DNA of 64,000 nucleotides, from contig NZ_FMAJ01000004.1 in assembly GCF_900094625.1 (NCBI RefSeq), positions 248,001 through 312,000 of the forward strand, written 5' to 3'. Shown here piece by piece: positions 34,467 through 42,565 of the stretch. The position numbers and the translations under genes are program-made. Each line of letters starts with the position of its first letter. Positions within the stretch are counted from its first letter, which is position 1. This stretch comes from Rhizobium aethiopicum. Lineage in GTDB: Bacteria > Pseudomonadota > Alphaproteobacteria > Rhizobiales > Rhizobiaceae. A model generated the notes under the pieces. It was not told where the DNA came from, did not search any database, and was given only the letters and a program-made list of their open reading frames with translations.

Positions 34467-35585
34467 ATGTCGACAGTCGAAGCCGACCTGCTCCACACGG
34501 TCGAGGCCGGCTCCATTTCAGCGAGCCGCCGTTTCTGGGGCCGCGCGGCTCTGTGGCTGAGCGCCGTCTGGTTCGTAACATCCTTTGCAATGCAGGCTGC
34601 CCACGAACTTGGCTGGACCGGCTGGGGCTTTGCGAACTGGAGGCCGGTTCTTTACGCCTATTTCCTCTGGGCCACGGTTCTTTGCGTCACCCGCGTCGTC
34701 ATATACGGCGAGGCCGGCAAGAAGGCGCTCTTTGTTCTGCCGGCCGCGCTTTTCGTCGTATCGATGGTGGTCTTCCCGCTGCTCTTTGCACTCTGGATCG
34801 GATTTTCCGATTGGAACCTCGCCTCTTCTGCCGGGCGGCGCTTCAACGGGCTCGACAATGTGCGCCGGATGATCGCCGACCCGTTCTACGCCAACGCCTT
34901 GCTCAACATGATCGTTTATTGCCTGGCGATTGCGGTTGAGTATGCGATCGCCTTCGGCCTGGCGCTGCTCCTCAACCAGGAAATCATTGCCCGAAAGGTC
35001 TGGCGGGTAACCTTCCTCGTACCTTTGATGCTGTCGCCGGTCGCGGTAAGCTGGATGGTCGGCAAATCGATGCTGGAGACCCGTTTCGGCCCGATCGCGC
35101 GCCTGGTCCGCTGGCTCGGCTGGGAAAATCCCTCCTTTTTCGGCGATCCGCTGACGGCGCGCCTTTCGATCATGATCATGGACGCCTGGACCTTCATCCC
35201 CTTCATGATGATCATGCTGCTCGCCGGATTGCAGGCCTTGCCAAGGGAGGTGCTGGAGGCGGCCGAAGTCGACGGCGCCACCAAATGGCAGCGCTTCTGG
35301 CAGGTCATCTTTCCGCTGATGCTGCCGGTCTCGGTCACGGCGGTGATGATCCGCATCATCTTCAAGCTCAAGCTCGCCGACATCATCATCACGGTGACGT
35401 CGGGGGGGCCCGGCGGGGCGACGGATTCCGTCACCAGTTTCATCTATCGCGAATACCGCGACCGCTCGAACGTCGGATACGGCACCTTGCTCGCGCTCGT
35501 CTATCTCGTGATCATCGTCGTCGGCATGACGGTGCTGATGAAGATCTCCGACCGCATCGTCAAGCGGATGACAGGAAGGCTCTGA
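34467..35585 (+). CDS. carbohydrate ABC transporter permease (MalF type)
   Basis: 372 residues. The N-terminal quarter has extra membrane helices (LWLSAVWFVTSFAMQAAHEL, and a second helix near 60-80), which makes it longer than the usual 290-320. The permease domain follows, with GLDNVRRMIADPFYANALLN near 128-147 and the EAA-loop EVLEAAEVDGATKWQRFWQV (about 262-281). It should form a heterodimer with the next gene product. The ATG at 34467 has GCGAGG upstream. Its stop shares one base with the start of the next gene. Confidence 0.9.
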   Translation: MSTVEADLLHTVEAGSISASRRFWGRAALWLSAVWFVTSFAMQAAHELGWTGWGFANWRPVLYAYFLWATVLCVTRVVIYGEAGKKALFVLPAALFVVSMVVFPLLFALWIGFSDWNLASSAGRRFNGLDNVRRMIADPFYANALLNMIVYCLAIAVEYAIAFGLALLLNQEIIARKVWRVTFLVPLMLSPVAVSWMVGKSMLETRFGPIARLVRWLGWENPSFFGDPLTARLSIMIMDAWTFIPFMMIMLLAGLQALPREVLEAAEVDGATKWQRFWQVIFPLMLPVSVTAVMIRIIFKLKLADIIITVTSGGPGGATDSVTSFIYREYRDRSNVGYGTLLALVYLVIIVVGMTVLMKISDRIVKRMTGRL

Positions 35586-36496
35586 TGGTTCGCATCGATT
35601 TCGAAAAATACGGGCGCGGCCAACGCATTCGCTGGTGGGCCATGCGTCTGGCCGTCTACGGCCTGCTCGTCATCTGGGCGTGTGTCTGCATCTTTCCGCT
35701 GTTCTGGACGGTTTCGACCTCGTTCAAGACAGCCGCAGATGTGATGCGCGGCAATCTGATCCCCTGGTTCAATTTCGCGCCGAACTGGCTCGGCTGGCGC
35801 TCGCTAGGGCTCTCTCCCGATACGATTTCCCAAATTTCGACGGTGCGGGACGAGTTCATGCGCAGGCTCTGGAACAGCGTCATCATCTCCGTCACGGCAT
35901 CCGCTCTTGCCGTCGTGCTCGGATCGCTGGCGGCCTACGGCCTCAGCCGCTTTTCCTACAAGTTCGGCCATATGCGCAATTCCGACATTTCGTTCTTCTT
36001 CCTGTCGCAGCTCATTATGCCGCCCGTCGTCCTCGCCCTGCCATTCCTGGTTCTCTACAAGGAGCTGGCTCTGCTCGATACTTATGCCGGGATGATCGCC
36101 GTTTACACGCTGATGGTCCTGCCGATCGTCGTCTGGATCATGCGTGACCAGTTCGCGACCATACCGGTCGAGCTCGAGGAGGCTGCGCTGGTCGACGGCC
36201 TGTCGGTCTGGGGCGCGTTTGCCCGCATCATCGTGCCGCTTGTCCTGCCGGGCATGGTGGCCGCGTTCCTTTTGGCGCTGATCCTGTGCTGGAATGAATA
36301 TTTTTTCGCGGCACTGCTGACCTCCACAAATACCAACACGCTGCCGGTGATGATTGCCAGCCAGACAGGCAGCCAGGGCATCAACTGGTGGTCGATGGCT
36401 GCCCTTTCCACCGCCGGGATTCTTCCGCTGGTTATCGTCGGCGTCGTGCTGGAAAAGCACATAATCGCCGGGATGACCGCGGGAGCGGTAAAATAG
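35585..36496 (+). CDS. carbohydrate ABC transporter permease (MalG type)
   Basis: 303 residues with six predicted helices. The EAA-loop LEEAALVDGLSVWGAFARII (about 198-217) and PLVLPGMVAAFLLALILCWN mark the MalG-type subunit. The ATG at 35585 overlaps the previous stop by one base (TGATG); the open frame from 35285 is within the neighbouring gene and is rejected. It completes the importer with the upstream permease, the binding protein and the divergent ATPase. Confidence 0.92.
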   Translation: MVRIDFEKYGRGQRIRWWAMRLAVYGLLVIWACVCIFPLFWTVSTSFKTAADVMRGNLIPWFNFAPNWLGWRSLGLSPDTISQISTVRDEFMRRLWNSVIISVTASALAVVLGSLAAYGLSRFSYKFGHMRNSDISFFFLSQLIMPPVVLALPFLVLYKELALLDTYAGMIAVYTLMVLPIVVWIMRDQFATIPVELEEAALVDGLSVWGAFARIIVPLVLPGMVAAFLLALILCWNEYFFAALLTSTNTNTLPVMIASQTGSQGINWWSMAALSTAGILPLVIVGVVLEKHIIAGMTAGAVK

Positions 36497-36513
36497 CTGC
36501 GGGACGTTTGAAA

Positions 36514-37563
36514 ATGTCAAGGATGCCCACAGTCAAGGATGTCGCCGAATATGCGGGCGTATCCGTGGGCACGGTTTCGCGTGTTCTGTCGGGCGAGGCC
36601 GCGGTCAAACCGATGCTGCGTGAAAGGGTGAACGACGCCATTTCGGCGCTCGGCTACCGGCCGAACGTAACCGCAAGAGCCTTGCGCACCAGCAGAACCG
36701 ACGTCATCGGCCTCGTCGTTCCCGATATCACCAATCCCTTCTTTGCGCAGCTTGCGGCAAGCGTCGAGCGTGCGGCGCTCGAATGCGGGCATAGTCTCAT
36801 GCTGGCGAGCTCGCATAACGACAGCGAGGCGGAGCAGAGCCACGTTTCTGCTTTTCTCGACCGCTCGGTGCGGGGCATCATCGTGGTGGCTTCGAGCGAC
36901 GGTTCAGGTCTCGATCTACCAGCCTCGGTGCCGGTGATATCGCTGGACCGGCGCTTCGGCACCTTTCCCCTGGTGTCGACCAACCATGCGCAGGCGGCCA
37001 CGCTGATCGCCGATCATCTTTATGGGCTGGGACATCGCCGCATCGCTTATATCGCCGGGCCGACCGACACCGAAGCAGGGCGCATGCGCAAGGAGGCCTT
37101 CGTCAACCGCATGGACGGGTTCGGCAAGGCCGGCGAGCCTGTCGAACTGGAAATCGCCTATGGCAGATTCGACTACGAGTCCGGCGAAAGAATTGCCCGC
37201 GAGCTGCTTTCGCGCCTGCCGCAGGACCGGCCGACAGCGATTGCCGCCGCCAGCGACCAGCAGGCCATCGGCGCATTGCGCGCCGCCCGCGACCTCAAGA
37301 TCGATGTGCCGCGAAAACTGTCTATCACGGGTTTCGACGACATTTCGCTCGCCAATCTCGTGGTGCCGCGGCTGACAACCATACGCCAGCCGGCCGAGAT
37401 GCTGGCACGGCGCGCAGTCACCCTTCTCCTGGAGGAGCCGCCGGGCAAGGGGGACGAAATGGTGGACGGATCACTGATCGTGCGCGGTTCGAGCGGTCCG
37501 TGCCCGCAACTTGGCGCATCGGCCCGAAAGTCGGAATCGATTGCCGGAAAGCCGGATGCATAG
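36514..37563 (+). CDS. LacI family transcriptional regulator of the sugar operon
   Basis: 349 residues. The helix-turn-helix PTVKDVAEYAGVSVGTVSRV starts at residue 5, the hinge helix follows, and the ligand-binding domain has VIGLVVPDITNPFFAQLAAS near 60-80 and ITGFDDISLANLVVPRLTTI near 270-290. It is encoded 17 bases after the permease gene and so belongs to the operon it probably controls. Its likely targets are the two ATGAAACGTTTCAT palindromes at 32552 and 32639. The ATG at 36514 gives the standard LacI N-terminus; the frame from 36388 is inside the permease gene. The inducer is probably the transported sugar or its phosphate. Confidence 0.92.
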   Translation: MSRMPTVKDVAEYAGVSVGTVSRVLSGEAAVKPMLRERVNDAISALGYRPNVTARALRTSRTDVIGLVVPDITNPFFAQLAASVERAALECGHSLMLASSHNDSEAEQSHVSAFLDRSVRGIIVVASSDGSGLDLPASVPVISLDRRFGTFPLVSTNHAQAATLIADHLYGLGHRRIAYIAGPTDTEAGRMRKEAFVNRMDGFGKAGEPVELEIAYGRFDYESGERIARELLSRLPQDRPTAIAAASDQQAIGALRAARDLKIDVPRKLSITGFDDISLANLVVPRLTTIRQPAEMLARRAVTLLLEEPPGKGDEMVDGSLIVRGSSGPCPQLGASARKSESIAGKPDA

Positions 37564-37671
37564 AAGGGCGTCGTTTGTGCGTCCGAAAGGCGCACGGCGC
37601 TCCACCGGATATCGCCGGACACAGAAATTGAAGCACGGCCGGCGTTCCGGCTAGAGAAAGGATGTAGATCG

Positions 37672-38133
37672 ATGCTCAAGGGAATTCGGGCCGAACTCAA
37701 CGGCGACATTCTTCAAGCACTTTGCAACATGGGACACGGTGACTATCTCGTCATCTCCGACATGAATTTTCCATCGGATTCGATAGCCCGCCAGACGCGT
37801 CTGGGTAAATTGCTGACCATGGAAAACATTCCCGCACCGCGGGCGATCGACGCGATCCTTTCGGTGCTGCCGCTCGACACCCCGATCCAGCCGTCGGTCG
37901 GCCGCATGGAGGTGATCGGCAAACCGGATGAAATTCCGCCGATTCAACAGGAAGTACAGGCGATCGTCGACCGCGCCGAAGGCAAGCCGTCGCCCATGTA
38001 TCCCGTCGAGCGCATGGCGTTTTACGACATCGCCAAAAAGGCCTATTGCGTGATCGCAACCGGAGAATTGCGGTTCTATGGCTGCTTCCTTTTGACCAAG
38101 GGCGTCATTCCCGCGGAAGAGGCCGTCCGATGA
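37672..38133 (+). CDS. RbsD/FucU family sugar mutarotase
   Basis: 153 residues of the RbsD/FucU fold, which interconverts the anomers of ribose, fucose or related sugars. The active-site histidine lies in NMGHGDYLVISDMNFP near residues 20-35, and the C-terminal YCVIATGELRFYGCFLLTKG is typical of FucU. An AGAAAGGA site precedes the ATG. Its last four bases overlap the kinase start (ATGA), so the two proteins are made together. FucU-type length and sequence favour a fucose- or rhamnose-like sugar over ribose, but this is only a leaning. Confidence 0.87.
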   Translation: MLKGIRAELNGDILQALCNMGHGDYLVISDMNFPSDSIARQTRLGKLLTMENIPAPRAIDAILSVLPLDTPIQPSVGRMEVIGKPDEIPPIQQEVQAIVDRAEGKPSPMYPVERMAFYDIAKKAYCVIATGELRFYGCFLLTKGVIPAEEAVR

Positions 38134-39056
38134 GCGAGAAAAGCGGGATCGTCATTTTGGGCATTTTTGCCGCCGACACCGCCTATAAGGCAAAGCGCCT
38201 GCCGCATATTGCCGAGACGCTGATGGGCTCGGGTTTCACCCTCGGGCCTGGAGGCAAGGGCTCCAACCAGGCGATTGCCGCGGCAAAGGCAGGCGGCAAG
38301 GTGGCTTTCATTTCACGGGTCGGCGACGACGCGTTCGGCGCGATGGCGCTGGCGGCCTATGCGGAGGCGGGGGTCAAAGCCAATGTGATGAAGATGCAAG
38401 GCGTTTCCACCGGCGCTGCCTTCATCTTCGTCGATGAAGTGAGCGGCGACAATGCCATCATCGTGGTGCCGGGCGCCGCGGGGCTGATTGGTATCGACGA
38501 TGTCGAAGCGAACCGGGCGGAGATCGAAAGCGCCGCCATCTTCATGACACAACTCGAACAACCGCTGGAAGCGGCCCTGCATGGCCTGTCGATTGCGAAG
38601 AGGGCAGGGGCAACTACAATCTTCAACCCCGCGCCGGCCAGCGCCATCCCGGATAGCATCTACGGCTTGTGCGATTTCATCGTTCCCAACGAAATCGAAG
38701 CGGCGGAATTGGTCGACCATGCGATCGAAACCGATGAGCAGGCGCGTGCAGCGGCGCGCACGCTGGTCGATCGGGGGGCGAAAGCAGCGGTCATAACGCT
38801 GGGCGCCCGCGGTGCGCTCTATCACACAGCCGGGCAGAGTGAATTCGTCCCCGCCTTTTCGGCCGGCAATGTCATTGACACAACCGGGGCCGGCGACGCC
38901 TTTCTCGGCGGGTTCGCGACGGCTATTTCCGAAGGTCAGGCGCCAATCGAGGCCGTCCGTTTCGGCTGCGCGACCGCCGCAATCGCCGTAACGCGGCCTG
39001 GCACGGCCCCCGCCATGCCTTCTCGCGCCGAGATCAGCGCCTTGCTGCGCTCCTGA
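38130..39056 (+). CDS. PfkB family carbohydrate kinase (ribokinase-like)
   Basis: 308 residues. PfkB signature 1 appears as LGPGGKGSNQAIAAAKAGGK near 40-58, and signature 2 with the catalytic Asp as DTTGAGDAFLGGFA near 250-263. It phosphorylates a sugar, probably the one carried by the ABC system and converted by the mutarotase. The ATG at 38130 overlaps the mutarotase stop by four bases; the longer frame from 38046 is not used. It appears to be the last gene of the sugar operon. The next 139 bases hold no gene and end at a convergent permease. Confidence 0.88.
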   Translation: MSEKSGIVILGIFAADTAYKAKRLPHIAETLMGSGFTLGPGGKGSNQAIAAAKAGGKVAFISRVGDDAFGAMALAAYAEAGVKANVMKMQGVSTGAAFIFVDEVSGDNAIIVVPGAAGLIGIDDVEANRAEIESAAIFMTQLEQPLEAALHGLSIAKRAGATTIFNPAPASAIPDSIYGLCDFIVPNEIEAAELVDHAIETDEQARAAARTLVDRGAKAAVITLGARGALYHTAGQSEFVPAFSAGNVIDTTGAGDAFLGGFATAISEGQAPIEAVRFGCATAAIAVTRPGTAPAMPSRAEISALLRS

Positions 39057-39195
39057 TGAGGGAGGTCACAGGAAATTCAAAGGAGGCGCGCCAGTCTCGC
39101 CATCTCCTGAAACCGGTGACTCCAGCCTTGCGTAGAGACGTAGCCGCCGCGTACGGCCTTGATTCACGGCGACAACGATTGCGGCCTCTCTGCCG

Positions 39196-40968
39196 CTAGT
39201 TGACCGGCCAGACAAAGAGCAGAGCGGGTACGCTGACGAGGATGATCAACGCCGATAGCGGCAGGCCGAGACGCGGATAATCGGAGAACCTGTAACCGCC
39301 AGGACCGAAGACGAGCGTGTTGCACTGATGGCCGACAGGGGTGAGGAAGTCGCAACCCGCTCCAATTGCGACCGCCATCAGGAAGGCCTCCGGTCTGTAG
39401 CCTAGACCCGTCGCAAAGCTGGCGGCGATCGGCGCCATGACGAGAACCGTCGCGGCGTTATTGAGAAAGGGTGTAACGGCCATGGCGGTTACCAGGATCA
39501 GGCCAAGCGCACCCCATGCCGGCAGATTCATAGCCGCCCCGCCCAACCAGCCGGCGATCAAGTCGCTCCCGCCGGAGGTGCGCAACGAATCCGAGACCGG
39601 GATGAGGGCCGCGAGCATCACCAGGATCGGCCCATCGACCGATTTATAGACATCCACGAGTGGGATAGCTCGAAAAACGACCATTCCCAGGGCGGCCGCG
39701 AAGAAGGCCACCGGAACCGGTGCGAGGCCGACGGCCGTGGTCGCCATGGCAAGCGCCAGGATGACAAGCGGAATGAAGGCGCGGCGACGGATGCCGAGCA
39801 GCACCTCCCGCTGGGCGAGCGGCAGCAGACCAAAATCCTGCAAAAGAGCGGTCAGGCTTGCCCGGCTGCCTTGCAGGAGGAGTACATCGCCCGTGCTGAG
39901 GGTCAAGCTTCCCAGCCGTTCCTTCAAGCGTTCGCCGCGTCGGCTGATCGCTAGAATGTTGACGCCGCGCGTGTAGGAAAGTGCCAGTTCTTTAGCCGAA
40001 AGGCCCGCAAGTGATGATTCCTGACTGACGATTGCCTCCAGCGAAATGATGTCCGCTTCCCGCTGGCCATTTTCTGTCAGAGGTTTGCCGGAAAGCTTCA
40101 ATTTTCCCTGGGACACGATGCGGTCTATCGCCGCCGAGGGACCTTCCAACATCACGATGTCGTCGGCGCGCAAGATGAGATCAGGGAATGGAGCCATCCG
40201 TGAACCGCCGCGCAGTACGGCGGTGGCGATAACCTCACCGTCGCCGAGCTTCAGGAGGTCGCTCAGTGCCCGCTCAAGGAGCGTTGACTGGCCCGTTATC
40301 GCGACCTCGCTGGTGTAATTCCTGATCTCAACGGCATCCTCGATCGAGTTGCTCTGCTTTGTGCGGCTCGGCACCAGCCAGTGGAAGAACAACAGGAAGG
40401 CAATGCCGACAACCGTCAGAATTCCACCGATCGGTGTAAAGTCGAACATGGTGAAGGGCGCTCCCGTCATCTCCTCCCGCAGGCGCGACACGACGATATT
40501 GGGCGACGTGCCGATCTGCGTCATCAGTCCGCCGAGCAAAGCGGCAAATGACATCGGCATCAGGTATTTCGACGGAGAGGCACCGGATTTTCTTGCGAAC
40601 TGGAATGCGACCGGCATCATGATGGCCAGCGCGCCAATATTCTTGATGAAAGCAGACAGCACCGCGACGGCTATCATCAGGAGCGCAAGCTGCGTATGAA
40701 GCGTGTTCAGGTTCGGGAAAAATCGCTTTATCGCGGAATCGACAATGCCCGACCGTGCCACGCCCGCGCTGACGACCAACGCGCTGCCAACGATGATGAC
40801 GATGTCGTCGGAAAAGCCGGAAAACGCCTTATCTGGCGCGACAATGCCGGTTGCGACCGCCAAGACGAGCGCGCAGCACGCGACAACATCATAGCGGAAC
40901 CGATCCCATATAAACACCGCCATCATGAGCGCGATGACAGAAAATGCGATTATCTGCTGTGTTGTCAT
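39196..40968 (-). CDS. SLC13 family permease with two RCK-C/TrkA-C domains
   Basis: 590-residue inner-membrane transporter of the DASS/SLC13 type, with five or six helices on each side of a central cytoplasmic part. Family motifs are FIKNIGALAIMMPVAFQFAR near 120-140 and ATVLVMAPIAASFATGLGYR near the end, each following an asparagine-containing turn. Residues about 210-390 hold two regulatory TrkA-C-like domains (LLKLGDGEVIATAVLRGGSR; LSLEAIVSQESSLAGLSAKE in part). Related proteins carry sulfate, dicarboxylates or tellurite-like anions. The ATG at 40968 (MTTQQIIAF) opens the first helix; the frame to 41127 is not used. Confidence 0.87.
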   Translation of the reverse strand: MTTQQIIAFSVIALMMAVFIWDRFRYDVVACCALVLAVATGIVAPDKAFSGFSDDIVIIVGSALVVSAGVARSGIVDSAIKRFFPNLNTLHTQLALLMIAVAVLSAFIKNIGALAIMMPVAFQFARKSGASPSKYLMPMSFAALLGGLMTQIGTSPNIVVSRLREEMTGAPFTMFDFTPIGGILTVVGIAFLLFFHWLVPSRTKQSNSIEDAVEIRNYTSEVAITGQSTLLERALSDLLKLGDGEVIATAVLRGGSRMAPFPDLILRADDIVMLEGPSAAIDRIVSQGKLKLSGKPLTENGQREADIISLEAIVSQESSLAGLSAKELALSYTRGVNILAISRRGERLKERLGSLTLSTGDVLLLQGSRASLTALLQDFGLLPLAQREVLLGIRRRAFIPLVILALAMATTAVGLAPVPVAFFAAALGMVVFRAIPLVDVYKSVDGPILVMLAALIPVSDSLRTSGGSDLIAGWLGGAAMNLPAWGALGLILVTAMAVTPFLNNAATVLVMAPIAASFATGLGYRPEAFLMAVAIGAGCDFLTPVGHQCNTLVFGPGGYRFSDYPRLGLPLSALIILVSVPALLFVWPVN

Positions 40969-40991
40969 ACGGACCCGGGAAAGAGGCTGGG

Positions 40992-41276
40992 ATGTCGCCC
41001 GACAACCAAGCGGAAGAAGATATCCAGAAACGCCGTTACGTGGCGCAAGTTCCTTGGCAGGATGTTCTGGGCCCCTATGGACTTCCAGATCCAGCGCGTG
41101 CAGCGCGGATAAGCTGGCCACCCTCAACCCGCCGTTCCCTCACGTTGAATGCAGCGCTCTATCTTGGGCCTCACGTAAGCAAGATCATGCTTGATTTGAT
41201 CAACCCTCCATCGCCGACTGAAGTGCCGCGTGAAGTCGGACTATCACGCCTCTTGAGGGCGATCCCGGAACTGTGA
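40992..41276 (+). CDS. possible small protein, 94 residues
   Basis: The frame has an ATG at 40992 with GAGG five bases upstream and text of normal composition, including [20 protein letters not shown] near residue 20 and [20 protein letters not shown] at the end. No family is recognised and no export signal is seen. It starts only 23 bases from the divergent permease start, which leaves little room for two promoters. So it may not be expressed, or may be read from within the permease gene. Confidence 0.35.
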   Translation: MSPDNQAEEDIQKRRYVAQVPWQDVLGPYGLPDPARAARISWPPSTRRSLTLNAALYLGPHVSKIMLDLINPPSPTEVPREVGLSRLLRAIPEL

Positions 41277-41322
41277 AGCTTCGTTCGAGGTTGGGGTGCC
41301 GGGCTTCGGAGGAGATGAATCG

Positions 41323-42261
41323 ATGACGAGCGGGTGCGTAAAGCTGGATGCCATTGTGATAGGCGCCGGGCCGGGTGGGATGACAGCCGCTCTCTATCTG
41401 GGAAGGCTCAACCGCCGGATTGTTGTCGTTGACTCGGGTTGCAGTCGCGCACTCCTCATTCCGCTCTCTCGCAATCACCCAGCTTTTCCCGAGGGTATCG
41501 AGGGAGCCGAGCTGTCCAGGCGCATGAGAAAACAACTTCAGAACCTCAGTATCGAGATCGTGGCGGAGGCGGTATCGCAGGTGCGGCGGTCCGCTGATTC
41601 AGGCTTCATCGTCGAGTTCGCCGGCCGTTCGATGCTGGCTGAAAACATAGTCCTTGCAACCGGGGTCGAGGACATTCTGCCGCCCATTGACCACGCTGAC
41701 GATCTCACTCGATCAGGATATCTCCGCCTCTGTCCGATCTGTGATGGTTACGAAATCGCTGGTCGACCGGTAGTGATCATTGGCGCGACGGAGCGCACGG
41801 CCTCCGAGGCTCGCTTCCTCAGGGCGTTCACGAGCAAGATCACCATCGCGACGCTGGGAGAAAGGATGGATGTCACACAAGCAACCATGGCCCGGCTGGT
41901 TGCTGATGGAGTCGCCATACGCTGTGAGAAGTTGGTACGTTGCTCGCGTCGCGAAAACGGCGTCGTTGATCTCGTCATGAAGGCTTCAGCGCCCTTGGAA
42001 GGGGCGGTCCTTTATTCGGCATTGGGAATTCGCCCGCGCTCACAGTTGGCGGAGCAACTGGGTGCTGATCTCGAGGAGGATCTGCGGATCAAGGTTGATG
42101 CACACCAAGCTACCCAAGTCCCGGGGCTGTATGCAGTGGGCGACGTTGTCACCGGTCTTAACCAACTCGGCGTGTCAATGGCCCACGGCGAAATAGCGGC
42201 CATTGCTGTGCATAATCGTCTTCGGCAAATGCAAGAAAGTCAGAAATCGCTTCTCGGCTGA
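41323..42261 (+). CDS. thioredoxin-reductase-like FAD/NAD(P) oxidoreductase
   Basis: 312 residues. The FAD-binding GxGxxG is [19 protein letters not shown] near 9-27; the NAD(P)-binding second Rossmann unit starts [17 protein letters not shown] near 145; the C-terminal FAD contact is [20 protein letters not shown] near 265-284. A redox pair Cys-Pro-Ile-Cys lies in [13 protein letters not shown] near 135, where thioredoxin reductases have C-A-T-C. The ATG at 41323 follows GGAGGAG. This suggests a disulfide reductase or peroxide-related flavoprotein that differs from housekeeping TrxB, including loss of some GxGxxG glycines in the second Rossmann motif (GATERT). No thioredoxin gene is nearby. 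Confidence 0.82.
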   Translation: MTSGCVKLDAIVIGAGPGGMTAALYLGRLNRRIVVVDSGCSRALLIPLSRNHPAFPEGIEGAELSRRMRKQLQNLSIEIVAEAVSQVRRSADSGFIVEFAGRSMLAENIVLATGVEDILPPIDHADDLTRSGYLRLCPICDGYEIAGRPVVIIGATERTASEARFLRAFTSKITIATLGERMDVTQATMARLVADGVAIRCEKLVRCSRRENGVVDLVMKASAPLEGAVLYSALGIRPRSQLAEQLGADLEEDLRIKVDAHQATQVPGLYAVGDVVTGLNQLGVSMAHGEIAAIAVHNRLRQMQESQKSLLG

Positions 42262-42565
42262 ACGTCAATTCTGCGATATTATCAACTGCATCGCGCGGCG
42301 TGCTGAACCTATTCCCCGACTCCTCGCGGCGCCGTCAATTTTCCTCCTTCGCATCTGACAGCGCGGGCGTTTGCTGAGCCAGCCTGCGAGCTTGGCCGAT
42401 GTCTTATTGCTCCAACCGGGCGCACTCTGGTTTTTCCGAGCCTCTGGCGGGTGGTCCGCTGCCCCAAGAGACGCCCGACACGAGGACGACAGGCGACGAC
42501 CTCGCTGATCGAAAAGCGCGAGTTCATCCCAAAATGCAGCCTCAGCCCGCCAGAGCTAACTCGTT
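42262..42565. other. intergenic stretch before the arabinose-type cluster
   Basis: About 300 bases with no recognisable gene or RNA. It must contain the promoter of the operon beginning near 42566. Short open frames here (for example around 42451-42657 and the opposite strand 42309-42527) are arginine-rich shadows. Confidence 0.4.
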
